Shown: positions 1 through 9,123, numbered from the stretch's first letter. The stretch is DNA of 46,971 nucleotides from Gammaproteobacteria bacterium (GCA_020445335.1 JAGRGU010000092.1:5756-52726); one strand, 5' to 3'. Program-made: numbers and translations. The notes: a model not told the origin generated them from the sequence alone.

Positions 1-912
1 GGCGTCGGATTTATCACCTGGTTCGTCGACGCTTTCCAGTTCTGGGCCGATCTGAGTACTTTCAGCCTGGGGCCTACCGCATTGATCACACTGTCACTGT
101 TTACCGCGGGCACCTATGGATTGGCGGGTTTTTTACGCGAGCAGACCTGCTTCTGGCTATGCCCCTATGCAAGAATCCAGGCGGTGATGGTGGACAATAC
201 CACCGCAGTGCCAACCTACGACTTTCACCGCGGCGAGCCCCGCGGCCGAGTCAAGAAGGGTCCAAAAGCTGAAGAGAAGAGCACCGGTGACTGTGTCGAC
301 TGCAATCAATGCGTCGCTGTCTGCCCGACCGGGGTCGATATCCGACACGGTCAACAGGAGGGGTGCATCATGTGCGCGCTCTGCATCGACGCCTGCGACA
401 TCGTCATGGAGAAGCTTGACCGGCCCAAGGGCTTGATCCGCTACGAGTCGCTGGATGTGCTCAACGGCAAAGAGCAGCGGGCGTTGTTGCGACGGCCGCG
501 TGTATGGATCTATGCAACGGTACTTTTGTTCTCGCTACTGGGTATTGCCTATGGACTTTCGACGCTGGATGCGATCGAGATCAAGGTGCTGCATGCGCGC
601 CAGCCGCTGTTCGTGATGCAGAGCGACGGCTCAATCCGCAACCGTTACACGGTGAAGGTGCTGAACAAGATGACAGCCGACATGGATGTGACGATCACCG
701 CGAGCGGGCTTGAGGGCTTGGTGGTCACGGGCGCCGAAGAGCCGGTGAACTCGCGCCATGGCAAGGTGACGCCCAGAACCGTATTCGTCAGCGTACCGCG
801 CGCCAATATACCTGGTGAATCGGTGCCGATCAGGTTCCGCGCCGAGGGTAAGGATGCCAGCGGGCAGACCTACATCAGCGAACGCGACAGCGTCTTCGTG
901 GGGCCGAGATGA
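1..912 (+). CDS. ccoG: Cytochrome c oxidase accessory protein CcoG (FixG/RdxA), 5' truncated
   Basis: The frame is open from the first base, so about 165 N-terminal residues lie outside the window (the family is usually about 470 residues; 303 are visible). Two cysteine clusters typical of two [4Fe-4S] clusters are seen: visible codons 98, 101, 104, 108 (C-x2-C-x2-C-x3-C followed by P) and 122, 125, 128, 132. A membrane segment lies near codons 168-185, followed by a periplasmic FixG C-terminal Ig-like domain. Family knowledge: CcoG is a membrane iron-sulfur protein acting with CcoI and CcoS in copper handling for cbb3-type oxidase assembly. Its stop overlaps an ATG (ATGA at 909-912), and fixH, ccoI and ccoS follow, which confirms the context. 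Confidence 0.95.
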   Translation, partial: GVGFITWFVDAFQFWADLSTFSLGPTALITLSLFTAGTYGLAGFLREQTCFWLCPYARIQAVMVDNTTAVPTYDFHRGEPRGRVKKGPKAEEKSTGDCVDCNQCVAVCPTGVDIRHGQQEGCIMCALCIDACDIVMEKLDRPKGLIRYESLDVLNGKEQRALLRRPRVWIYATVLLFSLLGIAYGLSTLDAIEIKVLHARQPLFVMQSDGSIRNRYTVKVLNKMTADMDVTITASGLEGLVVTGAEEPVNSRHGKVTPRTVFVSVPRANIPGESVPIRFRAEGKDASGQTYISERDSVFVGPR

Positions 913-974
913 CGGCAGCGACGGTGCATGGCCGCGCAGGCGGCACGACCGCGACGGGACCGGGATCGATATGA
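909..974 (+). other. Possible 21-codon coupling micro-ORF between ccoG and fixH
   Basis: An ATG overlaps the ccoG stop (ATGA, 909-912) and its reading frame closes at TGA 972-974, which overlaps the fixH ATG (ATGA, 971-974). The encoded 21 residues are Ala/Gly/Thr-rich and match nothing I know. The double overlap would let ribosomes pass from ccoG to fixH by termination-reinitiation. It may equally be chance in GC-rich DNA. Confidence 0.3.
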
Positions 975-1465
975 GCGACAAGCAGAGTGCGTGGAGAAGT
1001 CCCTGGGTAATCGCATGGGTCGGAATTCTGGTGGCGTTCGTGCTGGTCAGCGGTTTTCGCATCTATCTCGCGGTGCAGACCAACCCGGGCCTGGTCGATG
1101 AGAATTACTACGAGCGTGGCCAGGAGTACGAACAGAACCGCCTGAAACGACTGGCGCGGGATCCGGGTTGGAAGATGAAACTGAGCGAGCCGCCAAAGAT
1201 AGATATCGGCAAGCCGGGAAGGTTCGATTTTCAGGTGACCGACGCGACGGGCGCGCCGATCACACCCGACTCCGTCACCTTCTACGCCTACCGTCCCTCG
1301 GATGCCAAAGAGGATTTTTCATTGCCGATGGAAGTGGTCGGACCCGGCCGTTACAGCGCTGAGGTGAGTTTTCCGCTACTGGGTGCCTGGGACATTCTGA
1401 TCAGCGTGAAAAACGGCGAGGATGAATACAACCATCCGCACTGGATAAGCGCCGGGGTCAACTGA
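971..1465 (+). CDS. fixH: FixH family protein (cbb3 oxidase cluster)
   Basis: The 164-residue protein has one N-terminal membrane segment (about residues 11-30), then the conserved stretch NPGLVDENYYERG seen in FixH, and a periplasmic beta-rich domain ending near residue 160. FixH belongs to the ccoGHIS/fixGHIS set needed to assemble cbb3-type cytochrome oxidase; its exact chemistry is not settled. I chose ATG 971 because the membrane helix follows directly and GGGA lies upstream; a longer in-frame extension would run back inside ccoG and looks non-coding. The start overlaps the stop of a tiny ORF at 909-974, so translation may be coupled to ccoG. Confidence 0.9.
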   Translation: MSDKQSAWRSPWVIAWVGILVAFVLVSGFRIYLAVQTNPGLVDENYYERGQEYEQNRLKRLARDPGWKMKLSEPPKIDIGKPGRFDFQVTDATGAPITPDSVTFYAYRPSDAKEDFSLPMEVVGPGRYSAEVSFPLLGAWDILISVKNGEDEYNHPHWISAGVN

Positions 1466-1665
1466 TCGCAACTGCCGCCGCGCCGGTGAATGGATCCGGC
1501 GCAGTCCGGCGCCCATTTCCTCCCTCCCTCACCGGTATGTCGGTGTCAACACTACTGGCATCGAGGTTCCTTCGTCGGCCTGTGTTGGCAGTTTGTGGTA
1601 AAAGATGCGGTTGACTTCCGGAGTGTGGTCAATCGCTCCGTCACGCAGATCATTGCCTTGATACG

Positions 1666-4173
1666 ATGAGTCTTGAAAACGCTACAACAGAACCGGCAGC
1701 GCAGGGTGCGGCGGAGCATTGCTTTCACTGTTCGCTGCCGGTGGTCGCCGTCGAGCGGGTCGAAGCCAACATCGCCGGTGAGCCCAGAGCGTTCTGTTGC
1801 AACGGCTGCCGTTCGGTGTGCGAGGCGATTCACGCCGCGGGTCTGGAGGGCTTCTACCAGCGCACCCCCGACGGGACGCCGCTCGGCCCGCCCCCGGAGC
1901 TGCCGCGCGAACTGGCGCTCTTTGATCTGGACGAGGTGCAGGAGGAGTTCGTACCGGAGCTTGGCGAGCAGCGCGATATCCACCTGCTGGTCGAGGGGAT
2001 TCACTGTGCGGCCTGCGTCTGGCTGATCGAGAAGAGTCTGCAGTCGATGCCGGGTGTGAGCGAGGCGCGGGTCAATCTCACCGGCCGCAAGCTGCACGTT
2101 CGTTGGAATAATCTGCAGACCCGCCTGTCGGCGATCATTCAACGTCTGGGGCAGATTGGATACGCCGCCGTTCCCTATGATCCCGAAACCGCCGAGGGGC
2201 GCATCAGCCGTGAGAATCGGGCGCTGCTCTATCGCATGGCCTTCGCCGGGTTCACGATGATGAATCTGTTGTGGGTATCGATCGCGCTCTATGCCGGTGC
2301 TGACGAGGGCGAGTACAGAACGCTGTTCCATTGGGTGGGATTCGCGCTTGCCACGCCGACGCTGCTCTATTCGGGCTATCCGTTCTACCGCGGCGCCTTG
2401 AGCGGTCTGCGCAATCTGCATCTGGGCATGGACCTGCCCATCGCCATCGGTGCGACGGTTACCTACGGCTACTCCCTGTTCGTGACGCTGAGCGCGAACA
2501 CCACCGGTGAGGTCTACTACGATACGGTGGTCAATTTTCTGTTCGTGATTCTGGTGGGCCGCTACCTCGAGGCGATGTCAAAGCGCCAGGCGGTGGCTTC
2601 GACCCAAAGGCTGCTGGATCTGCAGCCACGCGTGGCAACCGTCAGGCGTGACGCCGGCGAGCAGATCGTCCCTATCCGCTCCGTCAAGCAAGGCGAACAG
2701 GTACTGGTTAAACCGGGCGAACGGATCCCGGTGGACGGGGTGGTGTCGGAGGGGGTCAGTGCGGTCAACGAGGCGATGTTGAGCGGTGAATCGCAAGAGG
2801 TAGAGAAGCGTGTTGGTTCTGCGGTCAGCGCCGGCACGATCAATGGGCATGGTGCCTTGATCGTCGAGGTCGAGGGGGTGCTGCGCGACACCGCGTTGGG
2901 TCGAATCATCAATCTGGTGGAGGAGGCACAGGCGAGCCGGGCACCGATTCAATGCGTCGCCGATCGTATCGTCCCCTGGTTTGTCGCGGCAACGATAGGT
3001 TTGGCGATCGCAACTTTTTTCTGGTGGTTGGGTGCTGGTATCGAAAAGGCTTTAATGGCTTCGACAGCGGTGCTGATCATTACCTGCCCCTGTGCCTTCG
3101 GCCTGGCGACGCCGATGGCGATTGCGGTCGCTTCGGGTCAAGGAGCGCGGCATGGCATTCTGGTCAAGAACGGCGAGGTGCTGGAGACGCTCTCCGGAAT
3201 CCGAGAATTCGTGTTCGACAAGACCGGTACGCTGACCGAAGGGCGTATGCGCGTGCATTCGATCGCCACCGGGCAAATGCGGTGGTTGCCACATCAGGCG
3301 CAGCTGCCGCCGGAGGTACGCGAGGTTCTAGCGCGGCTGGCGCTGCTGGAGCGGCGCTCCGAACATCCGCTCGCCGCCGCGGTAGTTGCCTGTGCCGAGC
3401 AGTCGCGGGCGCTGGCACCGGATGCGGAGTTGACAGACCTGATCTATCGACCGGGATTGGGTCTGTCGGCGCGCCTGGCGGGCGTCGAGTTGCTGGCCGG
3501 CAGCAGTGAGTGGATGCGGCTGCAGGGAGTTGTCATCGGCACGGGATTTGTCACCGAGACCGAGCGTCTGGACAGGCAGGGGATCGGGCATATCCACTAT
3601 GCCGAGGCAGGCGAGGTCAAGGCGGTGGTTGCGATCAGCGACAAACTGCGTGACGATGCCAAGCGAGTAATAACGGCGTTAAAGCGAGAGGGGATGGCAG
3701 TCACGCTGCTGAGCGGCGACCGCCAGCAGACCGCCGAGATCATCGCCGAACAACTGGGTGGTATGCGGGTGATTGCTGAGGTGTTGCCGCAGCAGAAGGA
3801 TCAGGTCATTCGGGAGCTGCAGCAGCAGGGCTGCAGTGTGGCGATGGTCGGTGATGGTGTCAACGATGCGCCGGCGCTGGTGCGCGCCGACGTCGGTATT
3901 GCGATGGGTACGGGCACCGATGTATCAATCGCCAGTGCCGATATCGTGCTGATGAGCAGTGAACTGGAGAAGGTGCGGCAGGCGGGGGCGCTGTCGCGAC
4001 GTACGCTGCGCACGATACGGCAGAATATCGCCATATCGATCACCTATAATCTGATCATGGTTCCACTTGCGATGATGGCGTTGGTGACGCCATTGGTAGC
4101 CGCTGTCTCGATGCCGGTCAGCTCGCTGCTGGTAATCGGCAACGCGGCGCGAATCAGGACCCTGTTCAGGTAA
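1666..4173 (+). CDS. ccoI: Copper-translocating P1B-type ATPase CcoI (FixI)
   Basis: The protein has 835 residues. The N-terminus carries a cysteine-rich metal-binding module (CFHC at 19-22, CCNGC at 44-48), then an HMA-like domain with GIHCAAC (112-117). Eight or so membrane segments follow, with the ion-path CPC motif at 474-476, the phosphorylation motif DKTGT at 518-522, the SEHP motif near 566, and GDGVNDAP in the hinge region. This N-terminal module plus CPC is typical of CcoI/FixI, which supplies copper for the CuB site of cbb3 oxidase across the inner membrane. It follows fixH after a 200-bp gap and precedes ccoS. No frameshift or missing motif was seen. Confidence 0.95.
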   Translation: MSLENATTEPAAQGAAEHCFHCSLPVVAVERVEANIAGEPRAFCCNGCRSVCEAIHAAGLEGFYQRTPDGTPLGPPPELPRELALFDLDEVQEEFVPELGEQRDIHLLVEGIHCAACVWLIEKSLQSMPGVSEARVNLTGRKLHVRWNNLQTRLSAIIQRLGQIGYAAVPYDPETAEGRISRENRALLYRMAFAGFTMMNLLWVSIALYAGADEGEYRTLFHWVGFALATPTLLYSGYPFYRGALSGLRNLHLGMDLPIAIGATVTYGYSLFVTLSANTTGEVYYDTVVNFLFVILVGRYLEAMSKRQAVASTQRLLDLQPRVATVRRDAGEQIVPIRSVKQGEQVLVKPGERIPVDGVVSEGVSAVNEAMLSGESQEVEKRVGSAVSAGTINGHGALIVEVEGVLRDTALGRIINLVEEAQASRAPIQCVADRIVPWFVAATIGLAIATFFWWLGAGIEKALMASTAVLIITCPCAFGLATPMAIAVASGQGARHGILVKNGEVLETLSGIREFVFDKTGTLTEGRMRVHSIATGQMRWLPHQAQLPPEVREVLARLALLERRSEHPLAAAVVACAEQSRALAPDAELTDLIYRPGLGLSARLAGVELLAGSSEWMRLQGVVIGTGFVTETERLDRQGIGHIHYAEAGEVKAVVAISDKLRDDAKRVITALKREGMAVTLLSGDRQQTAEIIAEQLGGMRVIAEVLPQQKDQVIRELQQQGCSVAMVGDGVNDAPALVRADVGIAMGTGTDVSIASADIVLMSSELEKVRQAGALSRRTLRTIRQNIAISITYNLIMVPLAMMALVTPLVAAVSMPVSSLLVIGNAARIRTLFR

Positions 4174-4211
4174 CACCTTAAAGTGTTCCTGACGCTACAG
4201 AGCAAAACAGA

Positions 4212-4430
4212 ATGGATGTAATCTACGGTTTGATCCCTGGAATGATTATCCTTGGCCTGCTGGGCGTCGGGGTGTTTTTCTGGGCGGCGAAGAGTGGACA
4301 GTTCGAGGATCTCGAGGGTGAGGCGAATCGAATTCTGATGGATGAGGATCTGCCCGCCGCGGGCAGCAGCCGCACAACGAAAAAAAACGAGGCAGTCGAG
4401 CCCAAGCGGGAGAAGCATGATCCGCTCTAG
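4212..4430 (+). CDS. ccoS: cbb3-type cytochrome oxidase assembly protein CcoS
   Basis: The 72-residue protein has one N-terminal membrane helix (about 3-25). The conserved CcoS block follows: FFWAAKSGQFEDLEGEANRI, with residues 22-41 matching the W-A-x3-GQF-D-LE family signature. The tail is hydrophilic and Lys/Glu-rich. CcoS is needed for insertion of haem and copper cofactors into cbb3 oxidase. It lies 38 bp after ccoI on the same strand, the usual operon end. Confidence 0.94.
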   Translation: MDVIYGLIPGMIILGLLGVGVFFWAAKSGQFEDLEGEANRILMDEDLPAAGSSRTTKKNEAVEPKREKHDPL

Positions 4431-4512
4431 TGCCTACCGCTCCCCGCAATCTCCCCTGATGCAGCGCACATCCGACCTCGCTTGAGCCGGTCTGACACCC
4501 CCCAGTCTCTGT

Positions 4513-6258
4513 ATGCAAAGGTTATTGACCGAACTCTCTAATTTTTTTCAGCATCTGCAGCTGCGACAGCGGCAGCTGGCGCTTCCCGATCTGTTCGATG
4601 AGCAGCGGTCGCGGGCGCTGATTCTCGCCAATGCCGCGCTGCGGGTCGCCGCGTTGCGCCAGTCCGGCCACGAGCTGCCGCCCCAGCTGGCGGTGATCGG
4701 ACCGACCCAATCGGGCAAGAGCACACTGGTCAACCTGCTGCTTGGCCAGGAGCGGGCCATTGCCAGTCCGCTGGCGGGATTCACCCGGCATGCGCAGGGG
4801 TTTGTCACCGCGGGGTCGATGACCAGGGTTGCTCCTGTCATCGAAAATGCCTTGCCCGGGTGGCGGCAGGGTGTGCCCGAAGAGGAGGAACGGCAGGGCG
4901 TATTTCAACTTCTACCCGTCGACGAAGGGGTTGGCTTCTGCTCGCGCCCCGCTCTGTTGTGGGATACGCCCGATTTCGATTCGGTCGGATCCCGGGGGTA
5001 TCGCGATACGGTGCCGGAGATCTGCGCGCTTTCCGACGCGCTGCTGCTGGTGGTGAGCCGCGAGAAGTATGCCGACCGCTCGGTCTGGCAGCTGCTGCGC
5101 CTGCTCGCGCCGCTGCGACGACCGATGATGATCTGCCTGAACAAGGTCGCGCCGGAAGAGAGCGCGGCGTTGACCGCGGCGCTGCGAAGCCGGCTCGAGA
5201 AGGAGCGGATTGCGGTCGCCGGTATTTGGGTGCTGCCCTATATCACCGGTGGTGGCGGCAAACTCAACGCCACCGGCGAGGCGACGGATCTGCGCGGCGC
5301 GATGGGGGATTTTCTGGTGAGCAGCGTGGAACAAGCGACAGCAGAACCGCCGTTGCGGCTTTTGCGGCTGAATTGGGAAGCCTGGAGCGTGCCGCTGAGG
5401 GGCGAACTGGCGGCACTGCAGATGTGGCGGCAGGCGGTGCGCACCGCGCTCGACGAGTCGCGCGCCGATTATCAGCGCGACTGCCTCGAAAATCCGCGCT
5501 ATTCCTACGCCCTGCAACGTGCAGTGGTGCGTCTGCTGGAGCTTCTGGAGATCCCTGGGATCGCTGCCGCGCTGAGTCGCGTGCGTTCGGTACTCACTTG
5601 GCCGGCGCGCAAGCTGCGGGGCGTGCTGGGCTCGAGGCTGGCGCTGGCTGCCAAAGATCAGGATCAGGAGCAGCAGATACTGCTGGCCGGTGTCACCCAC
5701 CTGCTGCTGGAGCTGCAGCGTCTGGCCGGCGAACAGCTGCCGCTAGGGAGCGAACTCAATCGGCTCTGGTGGCGCCGGCTGCTCGATCTGCAGCTGCAGC
5801 GACAGGAGCAACTGGAGGCCGGGGCGCGGGCCGCGGTCGCATCCTACCTGCGGGGGTTCGACCTCGAAATCGAGAACGCCAGTCAGCGCCTCTACCGGCA
5901 TCTGCAACAGCACCCGGCTACGCTCAACGGCCTGCGTGCTGCGCGGGTCACCACCGATGCCGCCGCGGTTGCGTTGGCGTTGAAAACCGGTGGTATCGGC
6001 ATCAACGATCTGCTGTTGACCCCGGCACTGCTGGCGGTCACTTCGCTTTTGGCCGAAGGGGCCGTCGGCGGCTATATGAAGCAGGTCGAGGCGGAGCTGA
6101 AGATCGTGCAGATGGGGTTGCTCGATACGCAACTCTTCAACGGTCCGCTGCTGCAGAGCCTGGACGATCTGCCCGCAGAGCTGGCGCCGGAGTGCCGTCT
6201 CGGTATCAGTGGCGAGCAGCTGGCGCGAATCGACGTGCTGCTTGGGGAGAACGTATGA
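4513..6258 (+). CDS. GTPase of the Era/dynamin-like superfamily (first of a pair)
   Basis: The 581-residue protein has a P-loop GPTQSGKST (63-71), a G3 box DTPDFDS (151-157) and a G4-like NKVA (210-213). The last lacks the usual aspartate of NKxD, so guanine specificity may be altered. A long helical C-terminal half follows, rich in Leu/Gln/Arg, with a hydrophobic stretch near residues 495-525 that could touch membrane. This layout resembles bacterial dynamin-like or ribosome-binding GTPases; I do not recognise a named family. It overlaps the next GTPase gene by 4 bp (ATGA, 6255-6258), so the two are very likely made together. It starts 82 bp after ccoS and may or may not belong to that operon. 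Confidence 0.8.
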   Translation: MQRLLTELSNFFQHLQLRQRQLALPDLFDEQRSRALILANAALRVAALRQSGHELPPQLAVIGPTQSGKSTLVNLLLGQERAIASPLAGFTRHAQGFVTAGSMTRVAPVIENALPGWRQGVPEEEERQGVFQLLPVDEGVGFCSRPALLWDTPDFDSVGSRGYRDTVPEICALSDALLLVVSREKYADRSVWQLLRLLAPLRRPMMICLNKVAPEESAALTAALRSRLEKERIAVAGIWVLPYITGGGGKLNATGEATDLRGAMGDFLVSSVEQATAEPPLRLLRLNWEAWSVPLRGELAALQMWRQAVRTALDESRADYQRDCLENPRYSYALQRAVVRLLELLEIPGIAAALSRVRSVLTWPARKLRGVLGSRLALAAKDQDQEQQILLAGVTHLLLELQRLAGEQLPLGSELNRLWWRRLLDLQLQRQEQLEAGARAAVASYLRGFDLEIENASQRLYRHLQQHPATLNGLRAARVTTDAAAVALALKTGGIGINDLLLTPALLAVTSLLAEGAVGGYMKQVEAELKIVQMGLLDTQLFNGPLLQSLDDLPAELAPECRLGISGEQLARIDVLLGENV

Positions 6259-7865
6259 ACGATCTGTTTGCTCGGCGTTACCTTGAGTTGCAGCAGTGGG
6301 CGGAGCGTACTCGCGATGCGGGCTGGCTCGGCGAGGAGGAGGTCGCGGCATTGGCAGAGATTGAGCGTCAGCAGGCGGAGGCGCTCTTCGCGCGGCATGG
6401 AGAACGGCCGCTGCTGGTGGCCTTTTTCGGCGGTACAGGCGTCGGCAAGAGTTCGCTGCTCAATCGATTGGCCGGTGAGGCGGTCGCGCGGGTCGGCGTC
6501 GAGCGACCGACATCGCAGGAGGTGACGCTCTACCTGCACCAGGACTATCAGCTGGATGCCCTGCCGGCCGAACTGCCGCTGGCGGAGACGCGTATCGCCC
6601 ACCATGACGACAGCCGTCGGCGTCTGCTGGCCTGGCTCGATATGCCCGACTTTGACAGCGTCGAGGAGCGACATCGGGATCTGGTACAGGCTTGGCTGCC
6701 GTACATCGATTGGGTGGTCTACGTGGTCAGTCCCGAGCGTTATCAGGATGATGTCGGCTGGCGTTTCGTGCAGCAGCGCGGAGGTCGGCATGCCTGGCTC
6801 TTCGTTATGAACCATTGGGACCGGGGCGACGAAGCGCAGATCGCGCATCTGCGTCAACGTCTGCACGCGGAGGGTTTTCTCGAACCCGTGATTCTGCGCA
6901 CCAGCTGTCGTGCCGCTGCGGTCGTCGATGATCAGTTTCCGCAGCTGGAGCAGACGTTGAACCGGGCTATCGAGGCCTATGGATTGAAACTGCTGCAGCA
7001 GATTGGCGTACAGGCGCGCCTGAAAGAGCTGCAGAGCGCGGGCGAACGGCTGGTCGGGCTTATCGGCGGCTACCCATTGGAGGAGTTCGCGCACGACTGG
7101 CATGAGATGCTCGCCAGAGGAGTGGAGACGATCAGCGATGAGTTGAACACGGCCAGCCGGCTCTACGCGCGCGCGCTGGCGCCGCAAACGCCGCCGCCCT
7201 GGCGGGCTGGTCAGACGGAACCTGCCGCTACCCCCGACATGCAGCCGGAGCGGATGCTGCAGGCGATTTGGAGCGAGCGCAACGATCGGCGTCTGCGTGA
7301 TCTCTACAGTGAGCTTGAAAGCCGACTGCGCCGGTCCGGAATACCGATCCGGCCGTTCGCGCCGCTGGACCGTTGGAGCGGGGAGGATGCGCGGCGGGCT
7401 TTCATCGATGCCGCATCCGGCGATTGCGCGCGGGCACTGCTGCATCCGGGAAGCAGGTTGCGTCGCGCGGCGCTGAAAATTTCGGTTCGGCTGGGATGGC
7501 TGCTGCCCCTCTCCACCGCCGGTTGGGTCGCCTACCATCTGGTCGTCGGTTTCTACCAGGGCACGCAGGGGGCTGGCCAGTTTCTCGGAATCGACTATGC
7601 GATCCATTCGGCGCTGTTGATCTCACTGGCCTGGTTTCTTCCCTGGCAGCTGAAGAAGCGATTGCAACCGGGCGTTGCTGAGGCTGTGGAGGGCGCCTTG
7701 GCCGAGGGCATCGCCGCGGGACTTGCGCTGCTCATAGCTGAGGGCGAACAGCGATTCGCAGAGATAGTCGCGGCTCGTGACAGATGCCTGACTGAGTACA
7801 GGCCGGGGGGGCAGGCTGTGGATAGCGCGGAGCCGATCGATCCCAGGGCGATGAGGCTGGCCTAG
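6255..7865 (+). CDS. GTPase of the Era/dynamin-like superfamily (second of a pair), membrane-associated
   Basis: The 536-residue protein starts at ATG 6255, inside the stop of the preceding gene; upstream in-frame sequence is only the out-of-frame shadow of that gene. It has a P-loop GGTGVGKSS (59-67), a G3 box DMPDFDS (129-135) and a G4 NHWD (186-189). A helical middle follows, then two hydrophobic segments around residues 420-475 that look like a membrane hairpin, and a short helical tail. The PDFDSV motif shared with its neighbour suggests distant paralogy. Paired GTPases with a C-terminal membrane hairpin recall bacterial dynamin pairs, but the role is unknown and this is inference. Confidence 0.8.
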   Translation: MNDLFARRYLELQQWAERTRDAGWLGEEEVAALAEIERQQAEALFARHGERPLLVAFFGGTGVGKSSLLNRLAGEAVARVGVERPTSQEVTLYLHQDYQLDALPAELPLAETRIAHHDDSRRRLLAWLDMPDFDSVEERHRDLVQAWLPYIDWVVYVVSPERYQDDVGWRFVQQRGGRHAWLFVMNHWDRGDEAQIAHLRQRLHAEGFLEPVILRTSCRAAAVVDDQFPQLEQTLNRAIEAYGLKLLQQIGVQARLKELQSAGERLVGLIGGYPLEEFAHDWHEMLARGVETISDELNTASRLYARALAPQTPPPWRAGQTEPAATPDMQPERMLQAIWSERNDRRLRDLYSELESRLRRSGIPIRPFAPLDRWSGEDARRAFIDAASGDCARALLHPGSRLRRAALKISVRLGWLLPLSTAGWVAYHLVVGFYQGTQGAGQFLGIDYAIHSALLISLAWFLPWQLKKRLQPGVAEAVEGALAEGIAAGLALLIAEGEQRFAEIVAARDRCLTEYRPGGQAVDSAEPIDPRAMRLA

Positions 7866-7997
7866 TGCCGGTTGCCGGGGCCTCGCCTGCGCATTGCAAC
7901 CTTCATCTACTATTGTCGCGCTAAGCGACTATCAGCATGAGATATTTGTGCTATTCTTCGATTTGATTCCGAGGTCCATGTTACGGAGTGGTGGATA

Positions 7998-8342
7998 ATG
8001 AAATACAGCAAACGGATCTGTCTCGCGGCAGCCCTGGGGATGAGTGTCGGCATGCAGGCGGTTGCGGAGAGCTACGGCAGCGGTGGTGTGGATTATCAGG
8101 AGCGACCCGGCGCCGGCGAGATGCTGGCCGATGTCGCGCTGGTGCGTCCCCTGACGCTGGGAGCCTCGGCGCTTGGACTGATCGCCTGGGTTGCCAGTCT
8201 GCCTTTTTCGATTCCGGCGGGTAATGCCGATGAGAGCGGCAGGGCCTGGGTGGGCGAACCTTTGGAGTACACTTTCATGCGCCCGCTGGGGGAGATGGAG
8301 CAGGGCGCCCGACCCCACTACCTGCGCGATCAGCCGCAATAG
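7998..8342 (+). CDS. Small exported conserved hypothetical protein
   Basis: The 114-residue protein begins with a clear signal peptide (positive MKYSKR, hydrophobic core, likely cleavage after AVA near residue 23). The mature part has a PGAGEMLADVALVRPL block, a hydrophobic segment (about 51-70) and a second RPLG motif near the C-terminus. I recall small gammaproteobacterial proteins with the same two R-P-L/G blocks, usually left as hypothetical. GGAG and GTGG precede ATG 7998. It is transcribed alone, ending at a strong hairpin shared with the convergent gene. Confidence 0.7.
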   Translation: MKYSKRICLAAALGMSVGMQAVAESYGSGGVDYQERPGAGEMLADVALVRPLTLGASALGLIAWVASLPFSIPAGNADESGRAWVGEPLEYTFMRPLGEMEQGARPHYLRDQPQ

Positions 8343-8358
8343 TACACCGCTAATTCGC

Positions 8359-8383
8359 AGCCCGCCGGTGGTTTCGGCGGGCT
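8359..8383. terminator. Bidirectional terminator-like hairpin between convergent genes
   Basis: A perfect 9-bp inverted repeat (AGCCCGCCG / CGGCGGGCT) with a 7-nt loop sits in the 60-bp gap between two converging genes. There is no long T run on either side, so strength is uncertain, but the placement fits a shared transcription stop. Confidence 0.6.
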
Positions 8384-8402
8384 CTTCACCGCGTTGTCGG
8401 CG

Positions 8403-9071
8403 CTACTCCCCGGTGCCCGACTGCAGCGGTTTCAACAGCTCCCCGAAGCGTCCCGGCTGCACGTACTGCAGCACCTCCTTGCCGTCCGGGTTGACGGCGA
8501 TGTCAAGCCCTATGTCGGGATAGAGCCAATGCACGATGCCGGAACTTTCGGCCAGACGCCGGGCGGGCTCGCCGAAACGGCTGAGTATCAGCTCTTCTGA
8601 AAGGTCGGTTCCCGGAATGTAGGTGATATGCCCGATCCGGGCATCGGCCAGCGCGGCTTCGTCTTCTCCGGCGAGGTTGACCTTCTTGGCGCCGCTCTCG
8701 AGTTTGCTGATGCGCGCGCCACGATCGAAATAGCGCTGCAGGGTTGGCCGCTCGAGCTCGAGCGTAAGCACCATGTCGGCACGGATGCCGCTCAGGTAGA
8801 GGCTCTGAAAATAGGTTTCGACAGAGAGCTCGTCGTCGGCCGACAGGAAGAGGTTGGATACCCCCTGCTCCTCGAACACCGCGCGCGCATCGGCTAGCCG
8901 GCTGGCACCGAGAGTGAGACCGAACACCGAGGAGTATCCGTCGGCATTTACGCTAACCAGCCAGGGAAGCCTGGGCTCGTCGTCCACCTTGCGACCGCCG
9001 GGGAGCGATATCGCAAGCGCCAGGGCGATCAGGGTCAGGGCCAGTACGCTGACTACTATTTTTCGATCCAT
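8403..9071 (-). CDS. Membrane-anchored or exported hypothetical protein
   Basis: The 222-residue protein starts with MDRK and a hydrophobic helix (about 6-22) that could be an uncleaved anchor or signal. The rest is soluble and acidic with a repeated theme in which a short positive patch precedes FGEPA/FGELL. I do not recognise a family. An ATG 30 bp further upstream is in frame, but the chosen start places the hydrophobic segment at the N-terminus and has AGAGAG upstream. It is divergent from the small membrane gene at 9173. Confidence 0.65.
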   Translation of the reverse strand: MDRKIVVSVLALTLIALALAISLPGGRKVDDEPRLPWLVSVNADGYSSVFGLTLGASRLADARAVFEEQGVSNLFLSADDELSVETYFQSLYLSGIRADMVLTLELERPTLQRYFDRGARISKLESGAKKVNLAGEDEAALADARIGHITYIPGTDLSEELILSRFGEPARRLAESSGIVHWLYPDIGLDIAVNPDGKEVLQYVQPGRFGELLKPLQSGTGE

Positions 9072-9094
9072 GGATCTACAACTCTCTGTGACTG

Positions 9095-9123
9095 TTGACA
9101 ATTATCATGGCTGGAAGTCTACT
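9095..9123 (+). promoter_or_regulatory. Sigma70-like promoter for the 55-residue membrane protein
   Basis: TTGACA (9095-9100), a 17-bp spacer and TCTACT (9118-9123) lie 50 bp before the 9173 start. The -35 is perfect and the -10 matches 4 of 6. The spacer starts with ATTATCAT, much like the classical trp-type promoter. Confidence 0.55.

Noticed and set aside
1611..1632. TTGAC and GTCAA around a 12-bp spacer before ccoI, considered as an FNR/Anr site
   Set aside because: FNR sites are TTGAT-N4-ATCAA; spacing and bases do not fit, and there is no good -10.
4860..6254. An in-frame upstream extension of the second GTPase
   Set aside because: It lies inside the first GTPase in another frame and reads as Arg/Ala/Gly-rich shadow; the true start is ATG 6255.
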